A stretch of 64,000 nt of DNA from Mycobacterium colombiense (GTDB lineage Bacteria > Actinomycetota > Actinomycetes > Mycobacteriales > Mycobacteriaceae). Positions 7,985 to 16,418 of this stretch are shown piece after piece. The position numbers and the translations under genes are program-made. The DNA lies in NCBI RefSeq assembly GCF_003284975.1, contig NZ_QMEU01000006.1, positions 58,020 through 122,019 on the forward strand, read 5' to 3'. How positions within the stretch are numbered: the stretch's first letter is position 1; the number at the start of each line of letters is the position of its first letter. Below the pieces are notes generated by a model. The model made no database searches, had not been told where the DNA came from, and saw only the letters and a program-made list of their open reading frames with translations.

Positions 7985-9223
7985 GTGACCGTTCACTCAG
8001 TTCGTCTCGAAGACCTGCCTCTGCCCCGCTTCAGCGCCGAGGGCCAGCAGATCCTGGACATGATGGCCTCGATGGCGCCCGAGTGCCCGTTGGATGCCGC
8101 CGCGCTGCACACGCACGCCAGCGCCGACACCGGCCTGGACGACTTCGGGCCCGACGACTACCGGGAACGCCTCGAGGTCTACCTCGCCGCCCTGCGCGAG
8201 ATCGACGGCCTGCACGACGCGGGCGTGGTGAACTTCTACGGGCAACTCCTGCAAGTCCTCAAGAACCGGTTGCTGTTGACCGACCTGCTGAGGCGCCATC
8301 CCGAGATCAACGAGATCGAACTGCGTTCGCCGGTGGTCATCGCCGGGCTGCCCCGCACCGGCACCACACACCTGCACAATCTGCTCGCCGCGCCGCCGAC
8401 CTTCCGCACCATGCCGTACTGGGAAAGCAACGAACCGTTCCCGATGCCGAATGAGGTTGACGTCCACCCGGATCCGCGTCGGACCCGGATGGACGTCGCG
8501 ATCGGGGTGATCAACATGGTGATGCCGCATTTCGCGCTGATGCACGAGATGACCACCGATCACGTCCACGAAGAGATCCAGCTGCTGGCCAACGACGTGT
8601 CGACGATGCTGCTGGAGACGCTCGCCGACGTCCCCCGCTGGCGCGACTACTACCAGACGCACGATCAGACGCCGCACTACGAATACCTGGCCACCCAACT
8701 CCGGGCGATGCAGTACCTGCGTGGGGGTCGGCGCTGGCTGCTCAAATCGCCCCAACACCTCGAGCAGGTGCCGGTCCTGGATCGGGTCTTTCCCGACAGC
8801 ATCGTGGTGTTCACCCACCGCGACCCGGTCCCGGTGGCGCTGTCGATGATCACGATGATCACCTACTCCGCCCGCATGCACCGCTCGCCGGTGCCGGTGG
8901 AGCGGATCGCCAGTTCCTGGATCGACCGCCTGGATCAGATGCTCACCGCGCTGATCCGCGACCGCGACACCATCGGTCCGGACCGCTCGATCGACATCCG
9001 GTTCGACGACTTCATGGCCGACGAAATCGGCGTGGCCGAACGGGTCTACGCCCTGGCCGGCGAACCCTTCACCGAGGAGGCGCGCAACGCCGTCGACGAC
9101 TACCTGACGGGTCACCGGCGCGGACGGCTGGGCAGCGTCGTGACGTCCTACGAGATGTTCGGGCTGAACGAGGAGAGCCTGCGTGAGCGCTTCGCACCCT
9201 ACGTCGAGCGGTTCCTGAAATAG
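7985..9223 (+). CDS. sulfotransferase-family protein
   Basis: 412 residues. The PAPS 5'-phosphosulfate loop is GLPRTGTTHLHNLL (about residues 120-133) and the 3'-phosphate binding element is VVFTHRDPVPVALSMITM (about 277-294), the two signature motifs of PAPS-dependent sulfotransferases. The family is expanded in mycobacteria, where members sulfate glycolipids and other metabolites; the acceptor here is unknown. The GTG start lies 29 bp from a divergent TetR gene, suggesting regulated expression. No signal peptide is seen, so it is probably cytosolic. Confidence 0.85.
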   Translation: MTVHSVRLEDLPLPRFSAEGQQILDMMASMAPECPLDAAALHTHASADTGLDDFGPDDYRERLEVYLAALREIDGLHDAGVVNFYGQLLQVLKNRLLLTDLLRRHPEINEIELRSPVVIAGLPRTGTTHLHNLLAAPPTFRTMPYWESNEPFPMPNEVDVHPDPRRTRMDVAIGVINMVMPHFALMHEMTTDHVHEEIQLLANDVSTMLLETLADVPRWRDYYQTHDQTPHYEYLATQLRAMQYLRGGRRWLLKSPQHLEQVPVLDRVFPDSIVVFTHRDPVPVALSMITMITYSARMHRSPVPVERIASSWIDRLDQMLTALIRDRDTIGPDRSIDIRFDDFMADEIGVAERVYALAGEPFTEEARNAVDDYLTGHRRGRLGSVVTSYEMFGLNEESLRERFAPYVERFLK

Positions 9224-9248
9224 GCGCGGTGCGCTAGTTTTTCAACCC

Positions 9249-10133
9249 ATGGTCACTATGCCCGCGCTGGACGGCGTCGAACACAGGTACGTCGAGCTGG
9301 GAGGCGGCGTCACCATCCATGTCGCGGATGCCGGTCCGGCCGACGGACCGGCCGTCATGCTGGTGCACGGCTTCCCGGAGAACTGGTGGGAGTGGCACGA
9401 GCTGATCGGTCCGCTGGCCGCCGACGGTTACCGGGTGGTGTGTCCCGACCTGCGGGGGGCGGGCTGGAGTTCGGCGCCGCGCTCGCGATACCTGAAGGCG
9501 GAGATGGCCGAGGACCTTGCGGGCGTACTGGACGAGTTGGGCATCGCGAAAGTGAAGCTGGTCGCCCACGATTGGGGCGGGCCCGCGGCTTTCATCATGA
9601 TGTTGCGCCATCCGGAGAAGGTGACGGGCTTTTTCGGACTCAACACCGTGGCGCCCTGGGCGAAGTTCGATTTGGCGGCGGTCCGCGACCTCTGGCGCTT
9701 CTGGTATCAGGTTCCGATGTTGCTGCCCGTGATCGGACCTCGGGTGCTCAGCGATCCCCACTGGCGGTTTCCCCGGATCCTGGGTTCGTGGGTCGGCGGC
9801 GGGTTTCCACTGCCCGAGGACAGCGTGCGGTTATACGCGGAGTGCATGCGCGAGCCCGGGCACGCGGAGGCCGGATCGCGGTGGTATCGCAGCTTTCAGA
9901 CCACGGAGATGCGCCGCTGGCTGGGTGGTGAGTACGACGATTGTCGAGTCGACGTACCGGTGCGCTGGCTGAGCGGTACCGATGATCCGGTGATCACGCC
10001 GCGGCTTCTGGACGGATATGCCGACCACATAAGCGATTTCGAGGTGGAGCTGGTCGACGGAGTCGGTCACTGGATCGTCGCGCAGCGACCGGATTTGGTG
10101 CTGGATCGGTTGCGCGCGTTCCTGAAACTCTGA
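9249..10133 (+). CDS. ephF: epoxide hydrolase EphF (Rv0134-like)
   Basis: 294 residues with the alpha/beta-hydrolase layout of epoxide hydrolases: oxyanion motif HGFPENWWEWHEL at 40-52, nucleophile Asp108 in AHDWGGPAA, and a catalytic His in DGVGHWIV near the C-terminus. It should open epoxides on lipids or xenobiotics to diols. The position beside Rv0133- and cyp138-like genes matches M. tuberculosis ephF. Starting ATG codons at 9249 and 9258 are both possible. Its stop is one base from the stop of the converging molbindin gene. Confidence 0.88.
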   Translation: MVTMPALDGVEHRYVELGGGVTIHVADAGPADGPAVMLVHGFPENWWEWHELIGPLAADGYRVVCPDLRGAGWSSAPRSRYLKAEMAEDLAGVLDELGIAKVKLVAHDWGGPAAFIMMLRHPEKVTGFFGLNTVAPWAKFDLAAVRDLWRFWYQVPMLLPVIGPRVLSDPHWRFPRILGSWVGGGFPLPEDSVRLYAECMREPGHAEAGSRWYRSFQTTEMRRWLGGEYDDCRVDVPVRWLSGTDDPVITPRLLDGYADHISDFEVELVDGVGHWIVAQRPDLVLDRLRAFLKL

Positions 10134-10134
10134 G

Positions 10135-10347
10135 TCAGTCGACGCCGATGGTGACTTCGGTCGACTTGATGAACACCGTCGCCTTCTGACCGACCTCAAG
10201 GCCGAGGTCGGTCGCGGCATCCTTGGTGACCGACGACGTGATCACCTGGTCGCCGCCGTCGAGCGTCACCTTGACCACCGCCATCACCGTGCCGAGATCG
10301 ACCTCGGTGATGGTCCCCTTGAGCTGATTTCGCGTTGACAGCCGCAT
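10135..10347 (-). CDS. molbindin: single TOBE-domain oxyanion-binding protein
   Basis: 70 residues forming one Mop/TOBE domain: MRLSTRNQLKGTITEVDLG, then VKVTLDGGDQVITSSVTKDAATDLGLEVGQKATVFIKSTEVTIGVD. Free-standing Mop proteins bind molybdate or tungstate as oligomers and store or buffer it in the cytosol. The start with AGGACCTAGCG just before it is preferred to an upstream in-frame start. It ends one base from the end of ephF on the other strand. Confidence 0.85.
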   Translation of the reverse strand: MRLSTRNQLKGTITEVDLGTVMAVVKVTLDGGDQVITSSVTKDAATDLGLEVGQKATVFIKSTEVTIGVD

Positions 10348-10431
10348 CGCTAGGTCCTCCGTTTCCGCAAAAGACATTCCGGCGATGAGCCTAGGCCCCG
10401 AAAACCGTTCGCGCGACGGGTTTCTGCGCCG

Positions 10432-11049
10432 TCAGTGCCGGGGGCCCAGCAGGGCGACGGAGGCATCCACGGCGGGTTCGACGATCTCACGGACCGGTTT
10501 ACCGTCTTCGACCGCAAGCGCGGTGAGCTCACGCAGACCGCCCAACAGGATCACGGCCAACGGCGCCGTCAACGGAGGCAGCTTGGCGCGCCGAAATCCG
10601 GGACTGGCGCTGAGGTCGATCAGCAGGCTGGTCAGCAACTGTAGTCCGCGGCGCTGGACGGGGCGAGCGGCCGCACCCAGCGAGGGTAGTTCGCGGATCC
10701 AGCTCAACGTGATGGCCGGGCGGGCCTCGATGTATCCCACATAGGCCTCGACCGCCTGACGGATCTGGACGTGCCAATCGGCCCCGGAATCGACCGACGC
10801 CGCGATCTTGGCGCCCAACTTCTCGATGTCGACGGCCAGCAGCTCCAGGAAGCACTCTTCCTTGCCGGCGAAGTGGTCGTAGAACGTGCGCTTGGAGGTC
10901 CGCGCGTAGCGGACAACGTCGGCGACCGTGCTGGCGCGGTAACCACGCTCGCTGATCGAGGCGGCGAGGCCGTCGAGCAACCGGAGTCGAAACGGATCGA
11001 CGTCGCCGACCGCGGGGTCGTCATCCGTTGCTGTCATTGCTGAGGTCAC
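10432..11049 (-). CDS. TetR-family regulator of cyp138 (Rv0135c-like)
   Basis: 205 residues. The helix-turn-helix is LLDGLAASISERGYRASTVADVVRYARTSKRTFYDHFAGKEECFLELL. The GTG at 11049 is chosen because GAAAGGGGG lies 8 bases before it; ATG 11037 is too far from that site. It diverges from a P450 gene, and the gap holds two 16-bp palindromes 33 bp apart, ideal for a TetR protein repressing itself and the P450. This matches Rv0135c/cyp138 of M. tuberculosis. Confidence 0.88.
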   Translation of the reverse strand: MTSAMTATDDDPAVGDVDPFRLRLLDGLAASISERGYRASTVADVVRYARTSKRTFYDHFAGKEECFLELLAVDIEKLGAKIAASVDSGADWHVQIRQAVEAYVGYIEARPAITLSWIRELPSLGAAARPVQRRGLQLLTSLLIDLSASPGFRRAKLPPLTAPLAVILLGGLRELTALAVEDGKPVREIVEPAVDASVALLGPRH

Positions 11050-11091
11050 GGCCGGCGCCCCCTTTCGATTCGAACGCATCTTGTCAGCTTT

Positions 11092-11107
11092 GGTACTGCA
11101 GAGTACC
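11092..11107. promoter_or_regulatory. operator 1 of the TetR-cyp138 divergon
   Basis: GGTACT-GCAG-AGTACC, a perfect 6-bp arm palindrome. A second perfect palindrome, GAGTAC-C-GTACTC (11101-11113), overlaps its right arm. Confidence 0.6.
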
Positions 11108-11124
11108 GTACTCGAAAGGTCCGT

Positions 11125-11140
11125 GGTACATCGCGGTACC
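11125..11140. promoter_or_regulatory. operator 2 of the TetR-cyp138 divergon
   Basis: GGTACA-TCGC-GGTACC repeats the layout of operator 1 (GGTAC arms, 4-base spacer). Its centre is 33 bp away, about three helical turns, so two dimers could bind the same face. Confidence 0.55.
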
Positions 11141-11177
11141 AACTTCCGGCCCGGCAGATGTGGGGAGCAATGACGCC

Positions 11178-12503
11178 ATGAGTGATGTAGCCACCGTCCC
11201 GCCGCCCGCGGTCCACTTGCCTCCTGCGGTTCGAAGCCCGAAGCTATTGCAGGGCATCGGCTTTGCCGTGTCCCGACGGATGATGATGCGACGCCTGTCA
11301 CGCCGTTACGGCAACGTCTTCACGCTGCGCCTGCCGATGTGGGGGCGTGTCATCATGGTCAGCGACCCACAGCTGGCCAAGCAGATCTTCACCACCAGCC
11401 CAGACGAACTCGGCAACATCCAGCCGAATTTGAGCAGGCTGTTCGGCTCCGGCTCGGTATTCGGGCTCGAGGGCGATGACCACCGCCGCCGGCGGCGACT
11501 GCTGGCGCCGCCGTTTCACGGCAAGAGCATGAAGAACTACGAGGCGATCATCGAAGAAGAGACGCTGCGCGAGATGGCCGACTGGCCGGAGGGCAGGTCA
11601 TTCCCGACGCTGCCGCCGATGATGCGAATCACGCTCAACGCGATCCTGCGCGCGGTCTTCGGCGCCGAGGGCGCCGAACTCGACGAGCTGCGCCGGCTCA
11701 TCCCGCCATGGGTCACCCTGGGATCACGCCTTGCGGCGCTGCCCAAGCCGAAGCGCTATTCCCGGTTCGGCCTGTGGGGTCGGCTGGACAAGTGGCGGCG
11801 TCAATACGACGCCGTCATCGAGAAGCTGATCGCAGCGGAGCGGGCCGATCCGGGCTTCGCCGAGCGAACCGACGTGCTCGCGCTGCTGCTGCGCAGCACC
11901 TATGACGACGGTGCAGCCATGTCGCACAAGGAGATTGGCGACGAGCTCCTGGCTCTGCTGGCCGCCGGGCACGAGACCACCGCGTCAACGCTGGCGTGGG
12001 CATTCGAGCGGATCAGCCGGCACCCCGAGCTGTTGGCGAGGCTTGTCGAGGAGGCCGACGGGGTCGGTGATGGCGGCAACGAGCTGCGCCAGGCGACGAT
12101 CCTGGAAGTCCAACGGGCGAGGACCGTCATCGATTTCGCCGGTCGCCATGTTTACCCCGAGGCCTACCGGCTCGGCGAATGGGTGATCCCGCGCGGCTAT
12201 TCGATCATCGTCGGCATCGGGCAGATTCACGACAATCCCGACGTGTTCTCAGATCCCGGGCGGTTCGACCCGCAACGGTTCATCGACACGAAACCGTCGG
12301 CGCTGTCGTGGATCCCGTTCGGCGGGGGGACGCGCCGGTGTGTTGGGGCAGCGTTCGCCAACATGGAAATGGACGTCGTGCTGCGAACGGTGTTGCGGCA
12401 CTTGACCATTGAGACCACGGACGCTCCGGGCGAGCGCTGGCACGGCCGCGGGGTCGCGTTCACCCCGAAGGACGGCGGCCGAATCGCGATGCGGCGGCGC
12501 TGA
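11178..12503 (+). CDS. cyp138: cytochrome P450 CYP138
   Basis: 441 residues, full-length P450. The I-helix oxygen motif AGHETT is at 263-268, the K-helix ExxR at 310-313 (EVQR), and the heme loop FGGGTRRCVGA has Cys388 as the iron ligand. Gene order (ephF, TetR, this gene, msrA) matches cyp138/Rv0136. The substrate is unknown. It needs a ferredoxin supplied from elsewhere. The frame opens upstream but runs through the operator region, so ATG 11178 is chosen. The stop is one base from the msrA stop on the other strand. Confidence 0.92.
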   Translation: MSDVATVPPPAVHLPPAVRSPKLLQGIGFAVSRRMMMRRLSRRYGNVFTLRLPMWGRVIMVSDPQLAKQIFTTSPDELGNIQPNLSRLFGSGSVFGLEGDDHRRRRRLLAPPFHGKSMKNYEAIIEEETLREMADWPEGRSFPTLPPMMRITLNAILRAVFGAEGAELDELRRLIPPWVTLGSRLAALPKPKRYSRFGLWGRLDKWRRQYDAVIEKLIAAERADPGFAERTDVLALLLRSTYDDGAAMSHKEIGDELLALLAAGHETTASTLAWAFERISRHPELLARLVEEADGVGDGGNELRQATILEVQRARTVIDFAGRHVYPEAYRLGEWVIPRGYSIIVGIGQIHDNPDVFSDPGRFDPQRFIDTKPSALSWIPFGGGTRRCVGAAFANMEMDVVLRTVLRHLTIETTDAPGERWHGRGVAFTPKDGGRIAMRRR

Positions 12504-12504
12504 A

Positions 12505-13014
12505 CTACTGCGCGGCCGCGCGACGCGGCAGCTTCCAGCCCGGACGGATGAAGTGGCAGGTGTATCCGTTCGGATAGTGCTGCAGGTAGTCCTGGTGCTC
12601 GGGTTCGGCTTCCCAGAAGTCGCCGGCCGGGCTGACCTCGGTCACCACCTTGCCGGGCCACAGCCCCGATGCCTCGACATCGGCGATGGTGTCCAGCGCG
12701 ATCCGCTTCTGGTCCTCGTCCAGATAGAAGATGGCCGACCGGTAACTGGGGCCCCGGTCGTTGCCCTGCCGGTCTTTCGTTGTCGGATCGTGGATCTGGA
12801 AGAAGAACTCCAGGATCGTGCGGTAGTCGGTGACCGCCGGGTCGTAGACGATCTCGATGGCTTCGGCGTGGGTGCCGTGATTGCGGTAGGTCGCATTGGG
12901 GACGTCACCGCCGGTGTAACCGACCCGCGTCGAAACCACGCCCGGCTGCTTGCGGATCAGTTCCTGCATCCCCCAGAAGCAGCCGCCGGCGAGAATCGCT
13001 TTCTGGTTGGTCAT
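12505..13014 (-). CDS. msrA: peptide methionine sulfoxide reductase MsrA
   Basis: 169 residues. The catalytic motif GGCFWG is at 10-15 with Cys12 as the nucleophile, followed by [30 protein letters not shown] and [20 protein letters not shown], hallmarks of MsrA. It reduces methionine-S-sulfoxide in oxidised proteins with thioredoxin. GGAGGACGAAGC precedes the ATG. It corresponds to Rv0137c. It converges on cyp138 with only one base between stop codons. Confidence 0.95.
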   Translation of the reverse strand: MTNQKAILAGGCFWGMQELIRKQPGVVSTRVGYTGGDVPNATYRNHGTHAEAIEIVYDPAVTDYRTILEFFFQIHDPTTKDRQGNDRGPSYRSAIFYLDEDQKRIALDTIADVEASGLWPGKVVTEVSPAGDFWEAEPEHQDYLQHYPNGYTCHFIRPGWKLPRRAAAQ

Positions 13015-13102
13015 GCTTCGTCCTCCATAACCGGCTAGCACTCGGGCAGGAACAAGGCCCAGGCTACACTCCGCCGATGAGCTGCAATGGTGCCGCGAAA
13101 TC

Positions 13103-13609
13103 ATGAACAACCCGAAGTTCTCGCGTAGCGAACTGGCCGCCGCGTTCGAGAAGTTCGAAGCGACCGTCGACGCGGCGGCGCGGTCGCAGGACTGGGACGC
13201 GTGGGTCCAGCACTACACGCCCGACGTGGTGTACATCGAACACGCGGCGGGCACCATGCACGGCCGCGACGAGGTCCGCGAGTGGATCAGCAGGACGATG
13301 GGCAGCTTTCCCGGCAGCCACATGGTCGCGTTCCCGTCGCTGTGGTCGGTGATCGACGAGGAACGCGGGCGCATCATCATGGAGCTCGACAACCCGATGC
13401 GCGATCCGGGCGACGGCACCGTCATCAGCGCGACGAACATCTCCATCATCACCTACGCCGGTGACGGCCTGTGGCGTCAACAGGAAGACATCTACAACCC
13501 GTTGCGCTTCGTGCGGGCGACGTTGAAGTGGTGCCGCAAGGCGCAGGAACTCGGCACCCTCGACGAGGAAGCCGCGCGTTTCATGGACCAGTACGGAGGG
13601 GCCCAGTGA
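13103..13609 (+). CDS. SnoaL-like/NTF2-fold protein (Rv0138-like)
   Basis: 168 residues. The NTF2-like pattern is clear: [51 protein letters not shown], then a cone-shaped beta sheet with [15 protein letters not shown]. Such proteins can be isomerases, hydratases or ligand binders. The gene overlaps the following epimerase/reductase by four bases (GTGA), so the two form a coupled pair as in M. tuberculosis Rv0138-Rv0139. Confidence 0.82.
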   Translation: MNNPKFSRSELAAAFEKFEATVDAAARSQDWDAWVQHYTPDVVYIEHAAGTMHGRDEVREWISRTMGSFPGSHMVAFPSLWSVIDEERGRIIMELDNPMRDPGDGTVISATNISIITYAGDGLWRQQEDIYNPLRFVRATLKWCRKAQELGTLDEEAARFMDQYGGAQ

Positions 13610-14625
13610 CCACCAGACCCAAGCTCGTCATCGGCGCCAACGGCTTCCTGGGTTCGCATGTGACCCGCCAGCTCGTCGCCGACGGTTTCGAAGTCCGGGC
13701 CATGGTGCGGCCGAACGCCAACACCCGCTCCATCGACGACCTGGACGTCACCCGGTTTCACGGCGATGTGTTCGACACCGCCGTGCTGCGCGAGGCGATG
13801 GACGGCGTGGATGACGTCTACTACTGCGTCGTCGACACCCGCGCCTGGCTGCGCGACACCTCCCCGCTGTTTCGCACCAACGTCGAGGGGCTGCGCAACG
13901 TCCTCGAGGTGGCCGTCACGCAGCCCGGCCTGCGCCGGTTCGTCTTCACCAGCACCTACGCGACCGTCGGCCGGCGCCGCGGGCACGTGGCGACCGAAGA
14001 CGACGTCGTGGGCACTCGCGGGCTGTCGGACTACGTCAAGTCCCGGGTGCAGGCCGAGAACCTGGTGATGCGTTACGTGGCCGAGTCCGGCCTGCCCGCG
14101 GTGGCGATGTGCGTGTCGACGACATACGGCGACGGCGATTGGGGTCGCACCCCGCACGGTGCGTTCATCGCCGGCGCGGTCTTCGGCAAGCTGCCCTTCA
14201 CGATGGAGGGCATCCAGCTGGAGGCCGTGGGCGTCACCGACGCGGCCCGGGCCATGATCCTGGCCGCCGAACGCGGGCGCATCGGCGAGCGATACCTGAT
14301 CTCCGAGCGGATGATCGCGTTGAAAGAGGTGGTCCGGATCGCGGCGGACGAGGCCGGGGTGCCGCCGCCGCGGCGCTCGATCTCCGTCCCGATGCTCTAT
14401 GCCCTGGGTGCCCTGGGCAACCTGCGGGCCCGGCTCACCGGCAAGGACGCCGAACTCAGCCTCGCCTCGGTGCGCATGATGCGTGCCGAAGCGCCCGTCG
14501 ACCACAGCAAGGCGGTGCGCGAATTGGGTTGGCAGCCACGCCCGGTCGAGGAATCCATTCGCGAGGCGGCCCGCTTCTGGGCGGCGATGCGAAATGCCAA
14601 GGGTAAGAGCGCGACTCCCGGCTGA
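13606..14625 (+). CDS. NAD-dependent epimerase/reductase, extended SDR (Rv0139-like)
   Basis: 339 residues. The Rossmann motif GANGFLGSH is near residues 9-17 and the strand VFTSTYATVG carries the catalytic Ser/Thr. The active-site segment reads LSDYVKSRVQAEN; the usual Y-x3-K lysine appears to be Arg, which may alter or slow catalysis. It resembles dihydroflavonol-reductase or 3-beta-HSD-like proteins. The GTG start overlaps the SnoaL gene stop by 4 bp; the longer upstream frame is rejected because it overlaps that gene entirely. Confidence 0.85.
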   Translation: MTTRPKLVIGANGFLGSHVTRQLVADGFEVRAMVRPNANTRSIDDLDVTRFHGDVFDTAVLREAMDGVDDVYYCVVDTRAWLRDTSPLFRTNVEGLRNVLEVAVTQPGLRRFVFTSTYATVGRRRGHVATEDDVVGTRGLSDYVKSRVQAENLVMRYVAESGLPAVAMCVSTTYGDGDWGRTPHGAFIAGAVFGKLPFTMEGIQLEAVGVTDAARAMILAAERGRIGERYLISERMIALKEVVRIAADEAGVPPPRRSISVPMLYALGALGNLRARLTGKDAELSLASVRMMRAEAPVDHSKAVRELGWQPRPVEESIREAARFWAAMRNAKGKSATPG

Positions 14626-14689
14626 ACGCCACGCCGATCGCCGTTCAGGATGCGCCGCGGCACGTCGTGGGGGACTAGCCTCGGGCGGT

Positions 14690-15532
14690 ATGCCGACCGC
14701 GCGAGTACCCGTCGATCTCAGCGGGGCGCCCCAGACCATGCTGGCGACGTTCTACGCGAAGGCGCTGGACGCCGACTTCGACAAGCCGATCCTGGGCGAT
14801 CGGTACGCGAAGGAGATCGTCGAGCGGATCGACTACGACTGGAAGAAGACGACCATCACCGCGCGGCGGGCGCCCTCGGTGACCTCGCGGTCGGCGCACT
14901 TTGACGAATGGACACGCAAATTCCTTGCCGCGCACCCGCATTCGGTTGTGCTGCACCTGGGCTGCGGGCTGGACAGCCGGTTTTTCCGCGTGCAGCCCGG
15001 CCCGGGTGTCGAGTGGTACGACGTCGACTACCCCGAGGTTACGGCGCTGCGCGCCCAGCTCTACCCGAGCCGCGATCACTACCGCGTCATCGCCGCCTCG
15101 GTCACCGACCCGGCATGGCTGGAAGACATCCCCGCCGACCGTCCCACCCTGATGATCGGGGAGGGGCTGACCATGTACCTCACCGAGCGGGACGGCACCG
15201 CGCTCCTGCGGAGGGTGGTCGACCGGTTCGGTTCGGGTGAGCTGCAGTTCGACGCGTTCAATTGGCTGGGAATCAAGTCGCAATGGCTCAACACGGTGGT
15301 GCGGCGGTCGGGAGCCACGCTGCATTGGGCGATCAACGGACCCGACGACATCGTCAAAGCCGTGCCGGAGGTGCGGCTGCTGGCCTGGGAACGATGGTTC
15401 GAGTCGGACACCTTCAAGCGCTTGCCCCGGTCAACCCGAGTCCTGGGCAAGGTCATGTCGCGGCTTGAGGCGGTGGCGAACATGGCGCAATACCACCGCT
15501 ACGCATTCGGTCCGGCCGAACGGGAAGGCTAG
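14690..15532 (+). CDS. class I SAM-dependent methyltransferase (LCMT/TIGR00027-type)
   Basis: 280 residues. SAM-binding features: VVLHLGCGLDSRFFRV (motif I), VEWYDVDYPEVTALRAQLYP (acidic end of strand 2) and LMIGEGLTMYL (motif with the catalytic-side Glu). This pattern belongs to the leucine carboxyl methyltransferase-like group, used in actinobacteria for O-methylation of small molecules. The acceptor is unknown. It is shorter than and distinct from the tandem pair at 21.9-23.8 kb. I do not recall a counterpart at this place in M. tuberculosis, so it may be a lineage-specific insertion. Confidence 0.82.
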   Translation: MPTARVPVDLSGAPQTMLATFYAKALDADFDKPILGDRYAKEIVERIDYDWKKTTITARRAPSVTSRSAHFDEWTRKFLAAHPHSVVLHLGCGLDSRFFRVQPGPGVEWYDVDYPEVTALRAQLYPSRDHYRVIAASVTDPAWLEDIPADRPTLMIGEGLTMYLTERDGTALLRRVVDRFGSGELQFDAFNWLGIKSQWLNTVVRRSGATLHWAINGPDDIVKAVPEVRLLAWERWFESDTFKRLPRSTRVLGKVMSRLEAVANMAQYHRYAFGPAEREG

Positions 15533-15582
15533 GCCACGGACGCGCGTTGAACGATTGATAGGCGCCTGAAGGAGGAACCACC

Positions 15583-15963
15583 ATGGCCCACCCGGAAATC
15601 AAAGAGCCCAACGCGGGGCACCCGATCACCATTGAGCCCACCAAGGGACGGGTGCAGGTGCGCGTCAATGGCGAGCTCGTCGCCGACACCACCGCCGCGC
15701 TGGAACTGCGTGAAGCCACTTTGCCTGCGGTGCAATACATTCCGATCGCCGACGTGGTACAGGATCGGCTCACCCGGACGGACACCAGCACGTACTGCCC
15801 CTTCAAGGGCGACGCCAGCTACTACAGCGTGACGACTTCGGCCGGTGACACCGTCGACGACGTGATCTGGACGTACGAGCAGCCGTATCCGGCGGTCGCG
15901 GCGATCGCCGGGCATGTGGCGTTCTACCCCAACAAGGCCGACATCAGCGTCGTAGCTCAGTAG
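15583..15963 (+). CDS. DUF427 protein (Rv0140-like)
   Basis: 126 residues covering one DUF427 domain: GRVQVRVNGELVADTTAALELREA, the STYCPFKGDASYYSV motif, then DVIWTYEQPYPAVAAIAGHVAFYPNKADI. The domain forms a small beta structure of unknown function. GAAGGAGG stands 8 bases before the ATG. Its 3' end overlaps the converging SnoaL-like gene by 7 bp. Confidence 0.88.
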   Translation: MAHPEIKEPNAGHPITIEPTKGRVQVRVNGELVADTTAALELREATLPAVQYIPIADVVQDRLTRTDTSTYCPFKGDASYYSVTTSAGDTVDDVIWTYEQPYPAVAAIAGHVAFYPNKADISVVAQ

Positions 15964-16355
15964 GGGACCCACCCGGGAAGCGCGGTCGCCACCGCGCGGG
16001 TGTCGCTGTAGAGGCGCATCGAGACGATCAGCCCGTCGCGGGTGTCGAAGATGCACACGAATGGGCTGTCGTACTCGGCGCCGGCGGACGTGGTGCCGGT
16101 GGCCTGCGCCTCCACCACCACGGTCTCCCCCTCGTTGACGCAGCGCACCAGGTCGATGGTCAGTTCGAGTTCCTGTTTGCGTCGCTCCACCGCACGCCGA
16201 AACGCGTCCTTGTCACAGGACGTGCGGGTGTAGAGCGTCCAGTAGGTGAAGTCGTCGCTGAGCAGGGAGAAGCCCTCGTCCAGATCGCCGCCGTCGCTGG
16301 TGCTCTGCAGGAACATCCAGGCCAGTTCGCCCTGCGGGTCATCGAACGGCGTCAT
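15957..16355 (-). CDS. SnoaL-like/NTF2-fold protein (Rv0141c-like)
   Basis: 132 residues with an NTF2-like fold: PQGELAWMFLQSTSDGGDLDEGFSLLSDDFTYWTLYTRTSCDKDAFRRAVERRKQ, then a beta sheet ending in FDTRDGLIVSMRLYSDTRAVATALPG. It probably binds or isomerises a small hydrophobic molecule; no catalytic residue can be assigned. ATG 16355 is preferred over an in-frame start 13 codons upstream. Gene order matches Rv0140-Rv0141c. Confidence 0.8.
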   Translation of the reverse strand: MTPFDDPQGELAWMFLQSTSDGGDLDEGFSLLSDDFTYWTLYTRTSCDKDAFRRAVERRKQELELTIDLVRCVNEGETVVVEAQATGTTSAGAEYDSPFVCIFDTRDGLIVSMRLYSDTRAVATALPGWVPY

Positions 16356-16418
16356 CACAACGCAATATTGACGTGGGACGCAGTTCACGGTCAATCACGG
16401 CAGTCGGGGAGTCATCAG

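Noticed and set aside
13492..14739. 415-codon minus-strand open frame
   Set aside because: Antisense to the NAD-dependent epimerase gene, which has intact motifs.
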